From Neobacillus pocheonensis (GTDB lineage Bacteria; Bacillota; Bacilli; Bacillales; Cytobacillaceae): a DNA stretch of 64,000 bases. How positions within the stretch are numbered: position 1 is the first letter of the stretch; each line of letters starts with the position of its first letter. A program made the position numbers and the translations under genes. Location of the stretch: assembly GCA_023702235.1 (NCBI GenBank), contig JAMQCR010000001.1, forward strand, positions 558,001 to 622,000. The letters are read 5' to 3'. A model generated the notes under the pieces. The model had not been told where the DNA came from. It ran no database searches and worked only from the letters and a program-made list of their open reading frames with translations. Positions 30,564-40,061 of this stretch are shown here, in pieces.

Positions 30564-33196
30564 GTGTTGAAAAATTTATCTGGTTCTCAAATTCGGAAAA
30601 TGTTTTTAGACTTTTTTAAAGAAAAAGGCCATGCAGTTGAACCAAGTGCATCACTCGTTCCCCATGATGATCCATCATTGTTATGGATCAACAGCGGTGT
30701 TGCAACATTAAAGAAGTATTTTGATGGTCGGGTGATTCCCAGTAATCCAAGGATAACGAATGCACAAAAATCCATCCGTACGAACGACATCGAAAATGTT
30801 GGAAAAACAGCCCGCCATCATACTTTCTTTGAGATGCTTGGTAACTTTTCGATTGGTGATTATTTCAAAGTGGAAGCAATTGAATGGGCATGGGAGTTTT
30901 TAACGGATGAAAAATGGATTGGTTTTGATAAAGAATTACTATCTGTTACCATCCATCCAGAAGACCATGAAGCATTTGAAATTTGGAATAAAACGATTGG
31001 GGTTCCTGAGGACCGCATTATTCGACTTGAAGGGAATTTCTGGGATATCGGAGAAGGACCAAGCGGCCGAACTCAGAAATTTTCTACGACCGCGGCTCTG
31101 AGTATGGAAATGATCCAACTGATCCTGAGCTTTATCCAGGTGGCGAGAATGATCGTTACCTTGAAGTTTGGAACTTAGTATTTTCACAATTTAACCATAA
31201 TCCTGATGGCACCTATACACCGCTGCCAAAGAAAAATATTGATACGGGAATGGGATTAGAACGAATGGCTTCCGTTGTACAAAATGTCCCTACCAATTTT
31301 GATACAGATCTATTTATGCCAACAATTCGTGCCACTGAGGAAATTTCAGGCGTAAAATACGGGGGCGACGAGGAACAAGATGTTGCGTTTAAAGTCATAG
31401 CAGACCATATTCGTACGGTAGCATTTGCTGTTGGTGATGGCCCTGCCTTCAAACGAAGGGCGCGGTTATGTATTACGCCGATTGCTTCGCCGTGCTGTCC
31501 GCTATGCAAAACAGATCAACATAAATCGCCCTTTTATGTTTGAGCTTGTTCCAGTAGTGGGAGAAATCATGCATGATTTCTATCCTGAAGTAAAAGAAAA
31601 AGAGGATTTTATTCAAAAGGTAATAAAGAATGAAGAAGAGCGTTTCCATGAAACACTCCATGAAGGATTAGCGATCCTCGCTGCTGTTATTAAAAAGCAG
31701 AAGGAAAAAGGCAGCGATACGATAACTGGTGCTGATGTATTCCGTCTTTATGACACTTACGGATTCCCGGTAGAATTAACAGAAGAATACGCAGGCGAAG
31801 AGGGCATGAAAATTGATCATGCTGGTTTTGAAATAGAAATGGAGCAACAACGGGAGCGGGCTCGTGCTGCGCGACATGATGTTGATTCCATGCAAGTGCA
31901 AGGCGAAGTACTTGGCAACCTAAAAGTAGAAAGTGTGTTTGTTGGTTATGATCAGCAAGAGACAAGCTCTTCTGTGGTTGCAATCATGAAAAATGGTGAG
32001 CTAGTAGATGAGGCAGCAAGTGGTGAGGAAGTACAGCTTATCCTTAATGTGACGCCATTCTATGCAGAAAGCGGCGGACAAATCGCTGACCGCGGTGTTT
32101 TAGAGGGTGAAGGAGCTACCGTTGCTGTTAAAGATGTCCAAAAAGCTCCAAACGGTCAAAACCTTCATAAAGCCGTTGTTAAAACAGGGACTCTAAAAGC
32201 GAACCAAAAAGTCACTGCAACAATCGACAGTGAAAATCGAGTAAAGATTATTAAAAATCATACGGCTACCCACCTGCTTCATCAAGCATTAAAAGATGTA
32301 CTTGGAAACCATGTTAATCAAGCTGGTTCCTTGGTCGAACCAGATCGTTTACGTTTTGATTTCTCTCATTTTGGCCAAGTGAAGCCAGAAGAACTTGAAC
32401 AAATTGAGAAAATCGTAAATGAAAAGGTTTGGAAAAACATCGAAGTTGATATCAATTTAAAACCAATTGCTGAAGCAAAAGCAATGGGAGCTATGGCCCT
32501 TTTGGTGAAAAATATGGCGATATTGTCCGCGTGGTTAAGGTTGGAGATTACAGCCTAGAGCTTTGCGGTGGATGTCATGTTCCGAATACGGCTGTGATCG
32601 GTTTATTTAAGATTGTTTCTGAAAGTGGTATTGGTGCTGGAACGCGAAGAATTGAAGCGGTAACAGGTGAATATGCCTACCAGTTATTAAATGATCAAGT
32701 AGCCCTTTTAAAGGAAGCGGCAGAGAAACTGAAAACGAATCCTAAAGATATTCTTATTCGAATCGATGGTTTGACAGGTGAAATCAAGCAACTTCAGCGT
32801 GAAAACGAATCACTTGCAACTAAACTCGGAAATATCGAAGCAGGCAACCTCGTTTCGAAAGCCAAGGAAATTGATGGTGTAACGGTTTTAGCTGCTAAGG
32901 TTCAAGCTGCCGATATGAACAATCTAAGAAATATGGCAGATGATCTAAAGCAAAAGCTTGGATCAGCAGTTGTTTTATTAGGCAGTGCTCATGAAGGGAA
33001 AGTGAACTTAATCGCCGCTGTTACAAAAGATTTAATCGATAAAGGCTACCACGCAGGGAAACTTGTTAAAGAGGTAGCGGCTAAATGCGGAGGCGGAGGT
33101 GGCGGCCGTCCGGATATGGCACAAGCGGGTGGTAAAGACCCAGAAAAACTTGATGCCGCTATTCAATTCGTCGATGAATGGGTAAAATCCATTTGA
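30564..33196 (+). CDS. alaS: Alanyl-tRNA synthetase (three frameshifts, suspected sequence errors)
   Basis: Class II synthetase with catalytic domain ([19 protein letters not shown]), editing domain ([11 protein letters not shown] and CGGCH zinc-site residues) and C-Ala domain ([16 protein letters not shown]). Three breaks interrupt the frame. At 31063-31068, AGCGGCCG should encode SGPN (one base lost). At 31438-31443, GATGGCCCTG should encode DGALPSNEG (two bases lost). At 32494-32503, ATGGCCCTTTTGG should encode MALFGEKYG (one base lost, GGCC or T run). Corrected length is about 878 aa, as in B. subtilis. GTG 30564 follows AGGAGG. Confidence 0.94.
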
Positions 33197-33271
33197 TAAT
33201 AGGAAAAACTAGTGTAAAATGTAGGTAACTAATACAATTCTCTCCTCTAATAGAAATGCGAGGTGCATGAA

Positions 33272-33538
33272 ATGAGCTCATTTGACAAAACGATGCGATT
33301 TAATTTTCCTGAAGAGCCATTTGAACATGATGTCAAAGAAGTCCTTCTTCAAGTGTATGAGGCTTTACAGGACAAAGGGTATAATCCTATCAATCAAATT
33401 GTCGGTTATCTATTGTCAGGTGATCCTGCCTACATCCCTAGGCATCGGGATGCGCGAAACATAATCCGGAAACTAGAACGCGATGAAATTATTGAAGAGT
33501 TGGTAAAATCCTATCTAAAACAACAACGAGAGGGTTAA
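33272..33538 (+). CDS. yrzL: IreB family regulatory phosphoprotein (YrzL)
   Basis: 88 aa, the family's usual length. [15 protein letters not shown] at the N-terminus is typical. Enterococcal IreB is a substrate of the Ser/Thr kinase IreK and affects cephalosporin resistance; the Bacillus role is unclear. ATG 33272 follows GAGGTG. It heads the conserved yrzL-ruvX-yrzB run downstream of alaS. Confidence 0.9.
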   Translation: MSSFDKTMRFNFPEEPFEHDVKEVLLQVYEALQDKGYNPINQIVGYLLSGDPAYIPRHRDARNIIRKLERDEIIEELVKSYLKQQREG

Positions 33539-33541
33539 GGA

Positions 33542-33958
33542 ATGCGCATATTGGGATTGGATGTTGGCTCTAAGACAGTTGGTATTGCTCTAAGTGATGA
33601 ACTAGGGTGGACTGCACAAGGTTTAAAAACCCTCAAAATCAATGAAGAAAAGCAGGAGTTTGGTTTTGATGAAATTGGTCAATTAATAAAAGAGTATCAA
33701 GTAAGCCAGGTAGTAATCGGGTTACCGAAAAATATGAACGGTACGATTGGACCGCGGGGCGAGGCTAGTCAGAAATATGCGAGTGAAATTGAAAGACAAT
33801 TTTCCGTCCAAACAGTTCTATGGGATGAGCGCTTAACGACGATGGCTGCTGAACGAGTTTTGCTTGAAGCAGATGTCAGCAGAAAAAAGCGGAAAACGGT
33901 AATCGATAAAATGGCAGCAATGTTGATTCTACAAGGCTATCTTGATAGCAAAAATTAA
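33542..33958 (+). CDS. yrrK: Holliday junction resolvase-like RuvX/YqgF
   Basis: 138-aa RNase H-fold protein, [18 protein letters not shown] at the N-terminus and [13 protein letters not shown] later. YqgF proteins are implicated in 16S rRNA 5'-end maturation; the Holliday-junction role is inferred from the fold. It starts three bases after yrzL. Confidence 0.92.
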   Translation: MRILGLDVGSKTVGIALSDELGWTAQGLKTLKINEEKQEFGFDEIGQLIKEYQVSQVVIGLPKNMNGTIGPRGEASQKYASEIERQFSVQTVLWDERLTTMAAERVLLEADVSRKKRKTVIDKMAAMLILQGYLDSKN

Positions 33959-33971
33959 TGAGGTGAAGAAA

Positions 33972-34265
33972 ATGGAACACGGAGAAAACAATATTACAGT
34001 CGTAGATGAAGATGGCAACGAACAATTATGTGAAGTGCTCTTCACATTTGATTCAGAAGAATTTAAAAAGTCCTATGTTTTGTATTATCCAATGGGTGCA
34101 GATGAAGATGATGCCGATGATATCGAAATTCATGCTTCTTCATTTATTCCAAAAGAAGATGGTGAAGATGGCGAATTAATGCCAATTGAAACCGATGAGG
34201 AATGGGACATGATCGAGGAAATGCTTAATACATTCCTTGAAGAACAAGAGGACGACGAAGAATAA
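33972..34265 (+). CDS. yrzB: DUF1292 family acidic protein YrzB
   Basis: 97-aa, strongly acidic soluble protein (many D/E, ending EEQEDDEE). Conserved core [22 protein letters not shown] 33972 follows GAGGTG, which overlaps the end of ruvX; the longer upstream frame lacks a start signal. Function unknown. Confidence 0.88.
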   Translation: MEHGENNITVVDEDGNEQLCEVLFTFDSEEFKKSYVLYYPMGADEDDADDIEIHASSFIPKEDGEDGELMPIETDEEWDMIEEMLNTFLEEQEDDEE

Positions 34266-34275
34266 TTAATAGAAG

Positions 34276-34313
34276 AAGAACCTGCCCAATTGATTGGGTC
34301 GGTTCTTTTTTTT
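34276..34313 (+). terminator. Terminator after yrzB
   Basis: Stem AGAACC.GCCCAATT/ATTGGGT.GGTTCT and T8 tail. Confidence 0.82.
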
Positions 34314-34473
34314 GCTATAATCCTACTGAAATCGTCAAATTAATGGATAAATTGACATTTTTCGATCTGTATGCTGAAATAACTACGATGCCTAAATTAT
34401 ACTTTTATATAATAACAATGAAAATTCGTGAAAGATATGTTTTCGTTTCACTGTCAAAATGAGGGGGAGTTAT

Positions 34474-35610
34474 ATGGCAACAGACAAAAAAGACATAAAA
34501 AAAGCTATGATTCGTCAAAAATTACTAGAACATCAAGGTGAAGCGAAGATTGTCAGAAGAATTGTCATGATCATCTCTATTGTCATCATTTTATTGATTG
34601 TTATTATTGGCGGTGGAGGATTCCTTTACATAAACTCAGCACTTAAACCGGTTAATCCGATGAGTAAGGTAATTAAAAAGGTAGATATTCCAATTGGATC
34701 CTCGGTGTTAGGAATTGGCGAAGAATTAGAATCAAAGGGAATTATTAAAAACGCTAAGGTTTTTAAATACTATGTAAAATTTAAAAATGAAGGAGGTTTT
34801 ATGGCGGGAGAATACGAATTAAGTCCTTCAATGGATATTCCTGAAATCCTTAATCGCTTGAAAACCGGTAAAGTCCTGGAAAAAGCGGCATTTAAAATCA
34901 TCATACCCGAAGGAGAGCAATTACAGGAAATTGCTCATATTATGGCAAAGGCTACGAAGAAAACAGATGATGAAATATTTAAAGGACTAAATGATAAGGC
35001 ATTAATTAATAAGCTTATGGTTCATTATCCTGATTTATTAACGAGTGAAATTATGAATAGCAAAGTAAAATACCCGTTAGAAGGGTATTTATTCCCTGCT
35101 ACCTATTCTTTTTATAAACCAAATCCAACCATCGAAGAAATGGTTACAGCAATGCTTGATAAAACACAAACAGTTTTAGCTGATTATTTACAAGAAAGTA
35201 AGGACAAACATCTCTCCGTTCATCAATTGTTAACAATGGCATCGTTAATCGAAGAAGAAGCAACAGCAAAAGCTGACCGTAAAAAGATATCAAGTGTTTT
35301 CTATAATCGCCTGAAGAAAGGTATGCCGTTGCAAACAGACCCTACTGTTCTATATGCGGAAGGAAAGCACAAAGAACGAGTATTATATCAAGATTTACAA
35401 GTAAGCTCGCCCTATAATACTTACAAAAACACAGGGCTCCCTCCGGGACCAATTTCAAATGCAGGGAAGGTTTCAATTGAAGCCGCATTAAATCCTGATA
35501 ATACGGATTATTATTATTTTCTTGCGGCACCTGATGGAAGTATCATTTTTACCAAGACACTTGAAGAACATAACCTGGAAAAAGCAAAGTTTATTTCCAA
35601 TAAAAAATAA
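34474..35610 (+). CDS. mltG: Endolytic murein transglycosylase MltG (YrrL)
   Basis: Membrane-anchored lytic transglycosylase (YceG) that cuts nascent peptidoglycan. One membrane helix (about residues 30-55), LysM-like region, then the YceG domain with YPLEGYLFPATYSF, catalytic Glu in LIEEEATAKADR and LQTDPTVLYAEG. 378 aa. ATG 34474 after GAGGGGGAG is preferred over the upstream ATG at 34459. Confidence 0.93.
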   Translation: MATDKKDIKKAMIRQKLLEHQGEAKIVRRIVMIISIVIILLIVIIGGGGFLYINSALKPVNPMSKVIKKVDIPIGSSVLGIGEELESKGIIKNAKVFKYYVKFKNEGGFMAGEYELSPSMDIPEILNRLKTGKVLEKAAFKIIIPEGEQLQEIAHIMAKATKKTDDEIFKGLNDKALINKLMVHYPDLLTSEIMNSKVKYPLEGYLFPATYSFYKPNPTIEEMVTAMLDKTQTVLADYLQESKDKHLSVHQLLTMASLIEEEATAKADRKKISSVFYNRLKKGMPLQTDPTVLYAEGKHKERVLYQDLQVSSPYNTYKNTGLPPGPISNAGKVSIEAALNPDNTDYYYFLAAPDGSIIFTKTLEEHNLEKAKFISNKK

Positions 35611-35619
35611 ATGAGTCTA

Positions 35620-35650
35620 ATGGAGGATTGTTAGCATTCCTCCTTTTTTT
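35620..35650 (+). terminator. Terminator after mltG
   Basis: GGAGGA/TCCTCC stem with a 10-base loop and T7 tail. Confidence 0.72.
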
Positions 35651-35687
35651 GTGATAAAATGATTCAAGTGTTTTAATAAATAATCTA

Positions 35688-35792
35688 TAGCGTTACTCAC
35701 AGTTAGTTACTTGGAGGCATTTCCTGCCTAAACGAATTCACTTGGAATCCGATTTCGGGTGGGTCGTAAGTTTACTGTGAACGCTATTTTTT
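35688..35792 (+). ncRNA. Unassigned structured leader RNA upstream of trmR-trhP1-trhP2
   Basis: The ends form a closing stem: TAGCGTT (35688-35694) with AACGCTA (35780-35786) and CACAGT (35698-35703) with ACTGTG (35774-35779), 13 bp with a 3-base bulge, then T6. Inside are an AGGCA/TGCCT hairpin and an ATCCGA/TCGGGT hairpin, so a multi-branched fold is likely. The closing stem plus T tract would act as a terminator just 42 bases before trmR. A possible promoter is TTGTGA-17-TTTAAT at 35649-35677. I do not recognise the family. Confidence 0.6.
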
Positions 35793-35834
35793 CATGTCTA
35801 AAGATCATTTATATAGATTAGAGGTGAGCGCAGC

Positions 35835-36485
35835 TTGTTAAATGAGAAGCTGCATTCTTATATTGAAGGTCTTATTTCCGAACGCAATTCATTGCTTATG
35901 GAAATGGAGGATTACGCCAAACAGCATAATGTCCCAATTATGGAGCTCGCGGGAATTGAAGCGATGCTTCAATTACTGCGAATCCAACAGTCAAAAAACA
36001 TTCTTGAGGTGGGAACTGCGATTGGCTATTCAGCGTTAAGAATGGCCTATGCTTTACCTGAAGCAAAGATTGTTACAATTGAGAGGGACGAGGACCGTTT
36101 GCAGCAAGCGGAGGATTTTATCAGTCGATCAGGCAGAAGCGACCACATTACTCTCATCGAAGGTGATGCGCTTGATGTAGAGAACTTAGTATCTGTACAT
36201 GCCCCCTTTGACGTTATTTTTGTCGATGCGGCTAAAGGTCAATATAAAAAGTTCTTTGAGATTTATTCGAAATATCTTCATGCGGACGGAATTATTATAA
36301 CTGACAATGTATTATTTAAGGGTTTAGTGACCGAAACTGAGATTGAGTCAAAGAGAATCCGTAATCTTGTGAAGAAAATAGATGAATTTAACCACTGGTT
36401 AATGTCCCATCCTGATTATCATTCCGTAATCCTGCCTGTAGGGGATGGGGTTGCGATTAGCAAAAGAAGAGGTGAAACTCAATGA
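35835..36485 (+). CDS. trmR: tRNA 5-hydroxyuridine O-methyltransferase TrmR (YrrM)
   Basis: 216-aa SAM-dependent O-methyltransferase of the COMT-like family. SAM motif ILEVGTAIGYSALRMA (about residue 58), acidic motif VTIERDEDR, metal-site VIFVDAAKGQY and TDNVLFKG. In B. subtilis YrrM methylates ho5U34 to mo5U34 in tRNA. TTG 35835 lies eight bases after GAGGTG. It overlaps trhP1 by four bases, consistent with joint wobble modification. Confidence 0.91.
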   Translation: MLNEKLHSYIEGLISERNSLLMEMEDYAKQHNVPIMELAGIEAMLQLLRIQQSKNILEVGTAIGYSALRMAYALPEAKIVTIERDEDRLQQAEDFISRSGRSDHITLIEGDALDVENLVSVHAPFDVIFVDAAKGQYKKFFEIYSKYLHADGIIITDNVLFKGLVTETEIESKRIRNLVKKIDEFNHWLMSHPDYHSVILPVGDGVAISKRRGETQ

Positions 36486-37411
36486 AAAAACCGGAACTAT
36501 TAGTAACACCCATTACAATCGATGATATTCTGCCATTCGCTGAAGCAGGAGCAGACGCATTTGTTGTAGGAGAACAACGTTATGGTTTGCGGCTTGCAGG
36601 TGAATTTACCCGCGAAGAAGTAGTGAAAACGGTAGAACTGGCACACTCAAAAGGTAAAAAAGTTTATTTAGCCATGAATGGAATCTTTCATAATGAAAAG
36701 ATTGAAGAATTAAGTGATTATCTGCGATTTGCCGTAGAGACATCTGCAGATGCTGTCATTTTCGGGGACCCTGCTGTTTTAATGGCTGCAAAAGAAGTGG
36801 CACCAACGATGAAACTTCATTGGAGTACAGAGACTACAGGGACGAACTGGTACACCTGTAATTATTGGGGGAGAAAAGGCGCAAAAAGAGCAGTTCTAGC
36901 CCGTGAAATTAACATGGAATCAATCGTTGAAATAAAAGAGCATGCTGAAGTTGAAATAGAAGTACTGGTCCATGGGATGAGCTGCATGTTCCAATCGAAG
37001 CGATCTTTACTCGGCAATTATTACGAATATCAAGGAAAAGTAATGGAAATTGAGAATCGTAAAATGCAAGAAAATATGTTTCTACATGATAAGGAACGAG
37101 CTAATAAATATCCGATTTTTGAAGATGAAAACGGAACACATATTATGAGCCCAAATGATATTTGCATTATTGACGAGCTTCAAGAAATGTTGGAGGCTGG
37201 TGTAGACTCCTTTAAGATAGACGGGATTTTAAAAAGTTCTGAGTACATTCAAGCGGTCACAAAAGCTTTCCGGGAGGCTATCGATTTATTTTTTGAAGAT
37301 CCGGACCTTTATGAGGACAAAAAAGATGAGCTATTAGCGGCAATCGAAGAAATTCAACCAGTTAATCGCCCATTAGACACAGGATTCTTCTTTAAAGAGA
37401 CCGTTTATTAA
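36482..37411 (+). CDS. trhP1: Peptidase U32-like tRNA hydroxylation protein TrhP1 (YrrN)
   Basis: 309-aa U32-family protein. In B. subtilis YrrN and YrrO are needed for prephenate-dependent 5-hydroxyuridine formation at tRNA position 34, rather than acting as collagenases. The region aligned with the U32 signature reads VLVHGMSCMFQSKRSLLG. It keeps the first Cys but lacks the second Cys of the signature, unlike TrhP2, so it may be a non-catalytic partner. ATG 36482 follows GAGGTG. Confidence 0.89.
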   Translation: MKKPELLVTPITIDDILPFAEAGADAFVVGEQRYGLRLAGEFTREEVVKTVELAHSKGKKVYLAMNGIFHNEKIEELSDYLRFAVETSADAVIFGDPAVLMAAKEVAPTMKLHWSTETTGTNWYTCNYWGRKGAKRAVLAREINMESIVEIKEHAEVEIEVLVHGMSCMFQSKRSLLGNYYEYQGKVMEIENRKMQENMFLHDKERANKYPIFEDENGTHIMSPNDICIIDELQEMLEAGVDSFKIDGILKSSEYIQAVTKAFREAIDLFFEDPDLYEDKKDELLAAIEEIQPVNRPLDTGFFFKETVY

Positions 37412-37442
37412 TAAAACTTTTTAGAAAAGGAGGTTCGTAATA

Positions 37443-38713
37443 ATGAGTGCAGTCAAAGAAAAGATTTCGGAGATTATTGATGGAAAGCGTGTCATAGTAA
37501 AGAAACCGGAACTCCTAGCTCCGGCGGTAATCTTGAAAAATTGAAAATTGCTGTTCAATATGGGGCAGATGCCGTATTTCTCGGCGGTCAAGAGTATGGA
37601 CTACGCTCAAACGCGGATAATTTTACTTTTATAGAAATGAAAGAAGGCGTAGAGTTTGCCAAGAATTATGGTGCTAATATTTACGTTACAACGAATATTT
37701 ATGCCCACAATGAAAATATTGAAGGCTTAGAGGATTATCTTCTTGGATTAAAAGAGGCAGGTGTAGCAGGAATTATTGTTGCTGATCCATTAATTATTGA
37801 AACCTGCCGTAAAGTAGCACCCGAAATTGAAATCCATTTAAGTACTCAGCAATCCCTTTCAAACTGGAAAGCTGTCCAATTTTGGAAAGAAGAAGGGTTA
37901 GAACGGGTGGTGCTTGCTCGCGAGACGAGTGCAGAGGAAATCAAGGAAATGAAGGAAAAGGTCGATATTGAAATTGAAACCTTTATCCATGGTGCTATGT
38001 GCATTGCCTATTCCGGCCGCTGTACGTTAAGTAACCATATGACCGCAAGGGATTCAAACCGTGGTGGCTGCTGCCAGTCATGCCGCTGGGATTATGACCT
38101 TTATAAACTAGAAGGCAGTGATACGGAGCTTCCGTTATTTGAAGAAAATGATGATCCTTTCGCCATGAGCCCAAAGGATCTAAATTTAATTCAAGCAATT
38201 CCGCAAATGATTGAGCTAGGGATTGATAGCTTGAAAATAGAAGGCAGAATGAAATCGATTCATTATATCGCAACTGTTGTCAGTGTTTATCGTAAGGTCA
38301 TTGATGCATATTGTGCAGACCCAGATAACTTTGTCATTAAGCGTGAATGGTTAAATGAGCTGGACAAGTGTGCGAATCGTGAAACAGCACCTGCATTTTT
38401 TGAAGGTGTGCCCGGGTATAAAGAGCAAATGTTTGGTAATCATAGCAAGAAGACAAAGTTTGAATTTGTTGGTCTTGTGTTAAATTATAATGCTGAAACA
38501 CAGATGGTTACACTGCAGCAGCGAAACCATTTTAAACCGGGTGACGAAGTAGAATTCTTCGGACCGGAAATTCAAAACTTTACTCATGTGATTGACATGA
38601 TATGGGATGAAAAAGGAAATGAACTGGACGCAGCAAGACATCCGCTTCAGATTGTACAATTTAAATTGGACAAACCGGTATACCCTAACAACATGATGCG
38701 AAAGGAGAACTAG
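37443..38713 (+). CDS. trhP2: Peptidase U32-like tRNA hydroxylation protein TrhP2 (YrrO; frameshift near 37524)
   Basis: U32 protein with the full signature ETFIHGAMCIAYSGRCTLS and a further Cys cluster NRGGCCQSCRWDY, probably a metal or Fe-S site. The true start is ATG 37443 behind AGGAGG. Its frame reads KKPELLAPA and then stops after CCGGCGGTAATC. One extra base (CCGGCCGGT or CCGGCGGGT) gives APAGNLEKLKIAVQYGADAV, about 423 aa (422 in B. subtilis). Consistent with the GGCC lesion pattern. Confidence 0.92.
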
Positions 38714-38717
38714 CTAG

Positions 38718-39350
38718 ATGCGCAAACCTGTTGTTATTGGTGTAACTGGCGGCTCCGGCTCCGGAAAGACTAGCGTGACAAAAGCTATCTATGAAAGCTT
38801 TAAGGGACATTCCATCTTAATGCTTGAACAAGATTATTATTATAAGGATCAAAGTAATTTGCCATTTGAGGAGCGACTTAAGACGAATTATGATCATCCG
38901 CTTGCGTTTGATAATGATTTACTAATTGAACATTTAGAAAAACTTTTACGGTTCGAACCCATTGAAAAGCCAGTTTATGATTATTCCATTCACACAAGAT
39001 CAGAGAAAATCATTCCAGTCGAACCGAAAGATGTTATTATATTGGAAGGAATACTCGTTCTTGAGGATGAGCGTCTCAGAAATTTAATGGACATTAAACT
39101 ATACGTAGACACAGACGCAGACTTAAGAATCATTCGCCGGCTTATGCGGGATATAACAGACCGTGGTCGGACAATGGAGTCAGTAATTGAACAATATGTG
39201 AATGTGGTCCGGCCAATGCATAACCAGTTTATCGAACCCACCAAGCGGTACGCGGATATCATTATCCCCGAAGGCGGGCATAATCATGTTGCGATTGATT
39301 TAATGGTGACAAAAATTCAAACAATTCTTGAACTAAAGTCAATTTTATGA
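38718..39350 (+). CDS. udk: Uridine kinase
   Basis: Phosphorylates uridine and cytidine in pyrimidine salvage. P-loop [16 protein letters not shown], then [10 protein letters not shown] and NYDHPLAFD, the nucleoside-binding motifs. 210 aa, full length. It starts four bases after trhP2 with RBS AAAGGAG. Confidence 0.95.
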   Translation: MRKPVVIGVTGGSGSGKTSVTKAIYESFKGHSILMLEQDYYYKDQSNLPFEERLKTNYDHPLAFDNDLLIEHLEKLLRFEPIEKPVYDYSIHTRSEKIIPVEPKDVIILEGILVLEDERLRNLMDIKLYVDTDADLRIIRRLMRDITDRGRTMESVIEQYVNVVRPMHNQFIEPTKRYADIIIPEGGHNHVAIDLMVTKIQTILELKSIL

Positions 39351-39404
39351 AACAATAGCAAAAGATAAGCCTAATTTAATCCAAAATGGATAAATATTGT
39401 TATT

Positions 39405-39456
39405 GCGCGCCCTTTTTATTAGGACGCGCTCCTATGTATTTATGCCAATGGCATAA
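39405..39456 (+). promoter_or_regulatory. Two hairpins in the greA leader
   Basis: Hairpin 1 (39405-39429): GCGCG.CCT/AGG.CGCGC, without a T tail. Hairpin 2 (39440-39456): TTATGCC-AAT-GGCATAA, perfect 7-bp inverted repeat. They lie in the 169-base gap between udk and greA, followed by repeated ACATAC motifs. This could be an RNA-processing site, operator or attenuator; undetermined. Confidence 0.4.
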
Positions 39457-39519
39457 TACCTACATACCTTACATACACAATCTAATGGGGGATTGTGAAG
39501 ACTAGAAGGAGTAAGAGTT

Positions 39520-39996
39520 TTGGCTGCAGAAAAAGTATTTCCAATGACACAAGCAGGTAAAGACAAACTTGTACAGGAGCTTGAATACTTAAAATCCGTT
39601 AAACGGAAAGAAGTTGTTGAAAGAATTAAAATTGCCAGAAGTTTTGGAGATTTATCAGAAAACTCTGAGTACGATTCTGCAAAAGAAGAACAGGCCTTTG
39701 TTGAAGGGCGTGTTACTACACTAGAAAATATGATTCGCAATGCCAAGATCATTGAAGAAACCGAAATGACGAGCGATTCTGTAGCGTTAGGAAGATCTGT
39801 TACATTTGTAGAACTTCCAAATGGTGATGAAGAAACGTATACCATTGTTGGAAGTGCTGAAGCAGATCCGTTTGAAGGGAAAATTTCAAACGACTCTCCA
39901 ATTGCAAAAAGCTTACTAGGTAAAAAGGTCGGGGACCAAGTTTCTGTTCAAACTCCCGGTGGTGAAATGAGCGTACGAATCGTTTCCATAAAGTAA
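39520..39996 (+). CDS. greA: Transcription elongation factor GreA
   Basis: 158-aa factor that rescues backtracked RNA polymerase by stimulating transcript cleavage. N-terminal coiled coil with the acidic tip [11 protein letters not shown], then an FKBP-like domain ending MSVRIVSIK. The start is TTG 39520 after AGAAGGAG. Confidence 0.95.
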   Translation: MAAEKVFPMTQAGKDKLVQELEYLKSVKRKEVVERIKIARSFGDLSENSEYDSAKEEQAFVEGRVTTLENMIRNAKIIEETEMTSDSVALGRSVTFVELPNGDEETYTIVGSAEADPFEGKISNDSPIAKSLLGKKVGDQVSVQTPGGEMSVRIVSIK

Positions 39997-40030
39997 TTGG
40001 TGCGTTATCAATTTGGTTAAAAAAGTAAAA

Positions 40031-40060
40031 CCTCGTCAAAACTTTTGACGAGGTGTTTTT
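40031..40060 (+). terminator. greA terminator that contains the RBS of the next gene
   Basis: CCTCGTCAAAA-C-TTTTGACGAGG (40031-40053) followed by TG and T6. The 3' arm supplies GAGGTG, the Shine-Dalgarno for ATG 40062, and the T tract is the spacer. Confidence 0.8.
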
Positions 40061-40061
40061 T

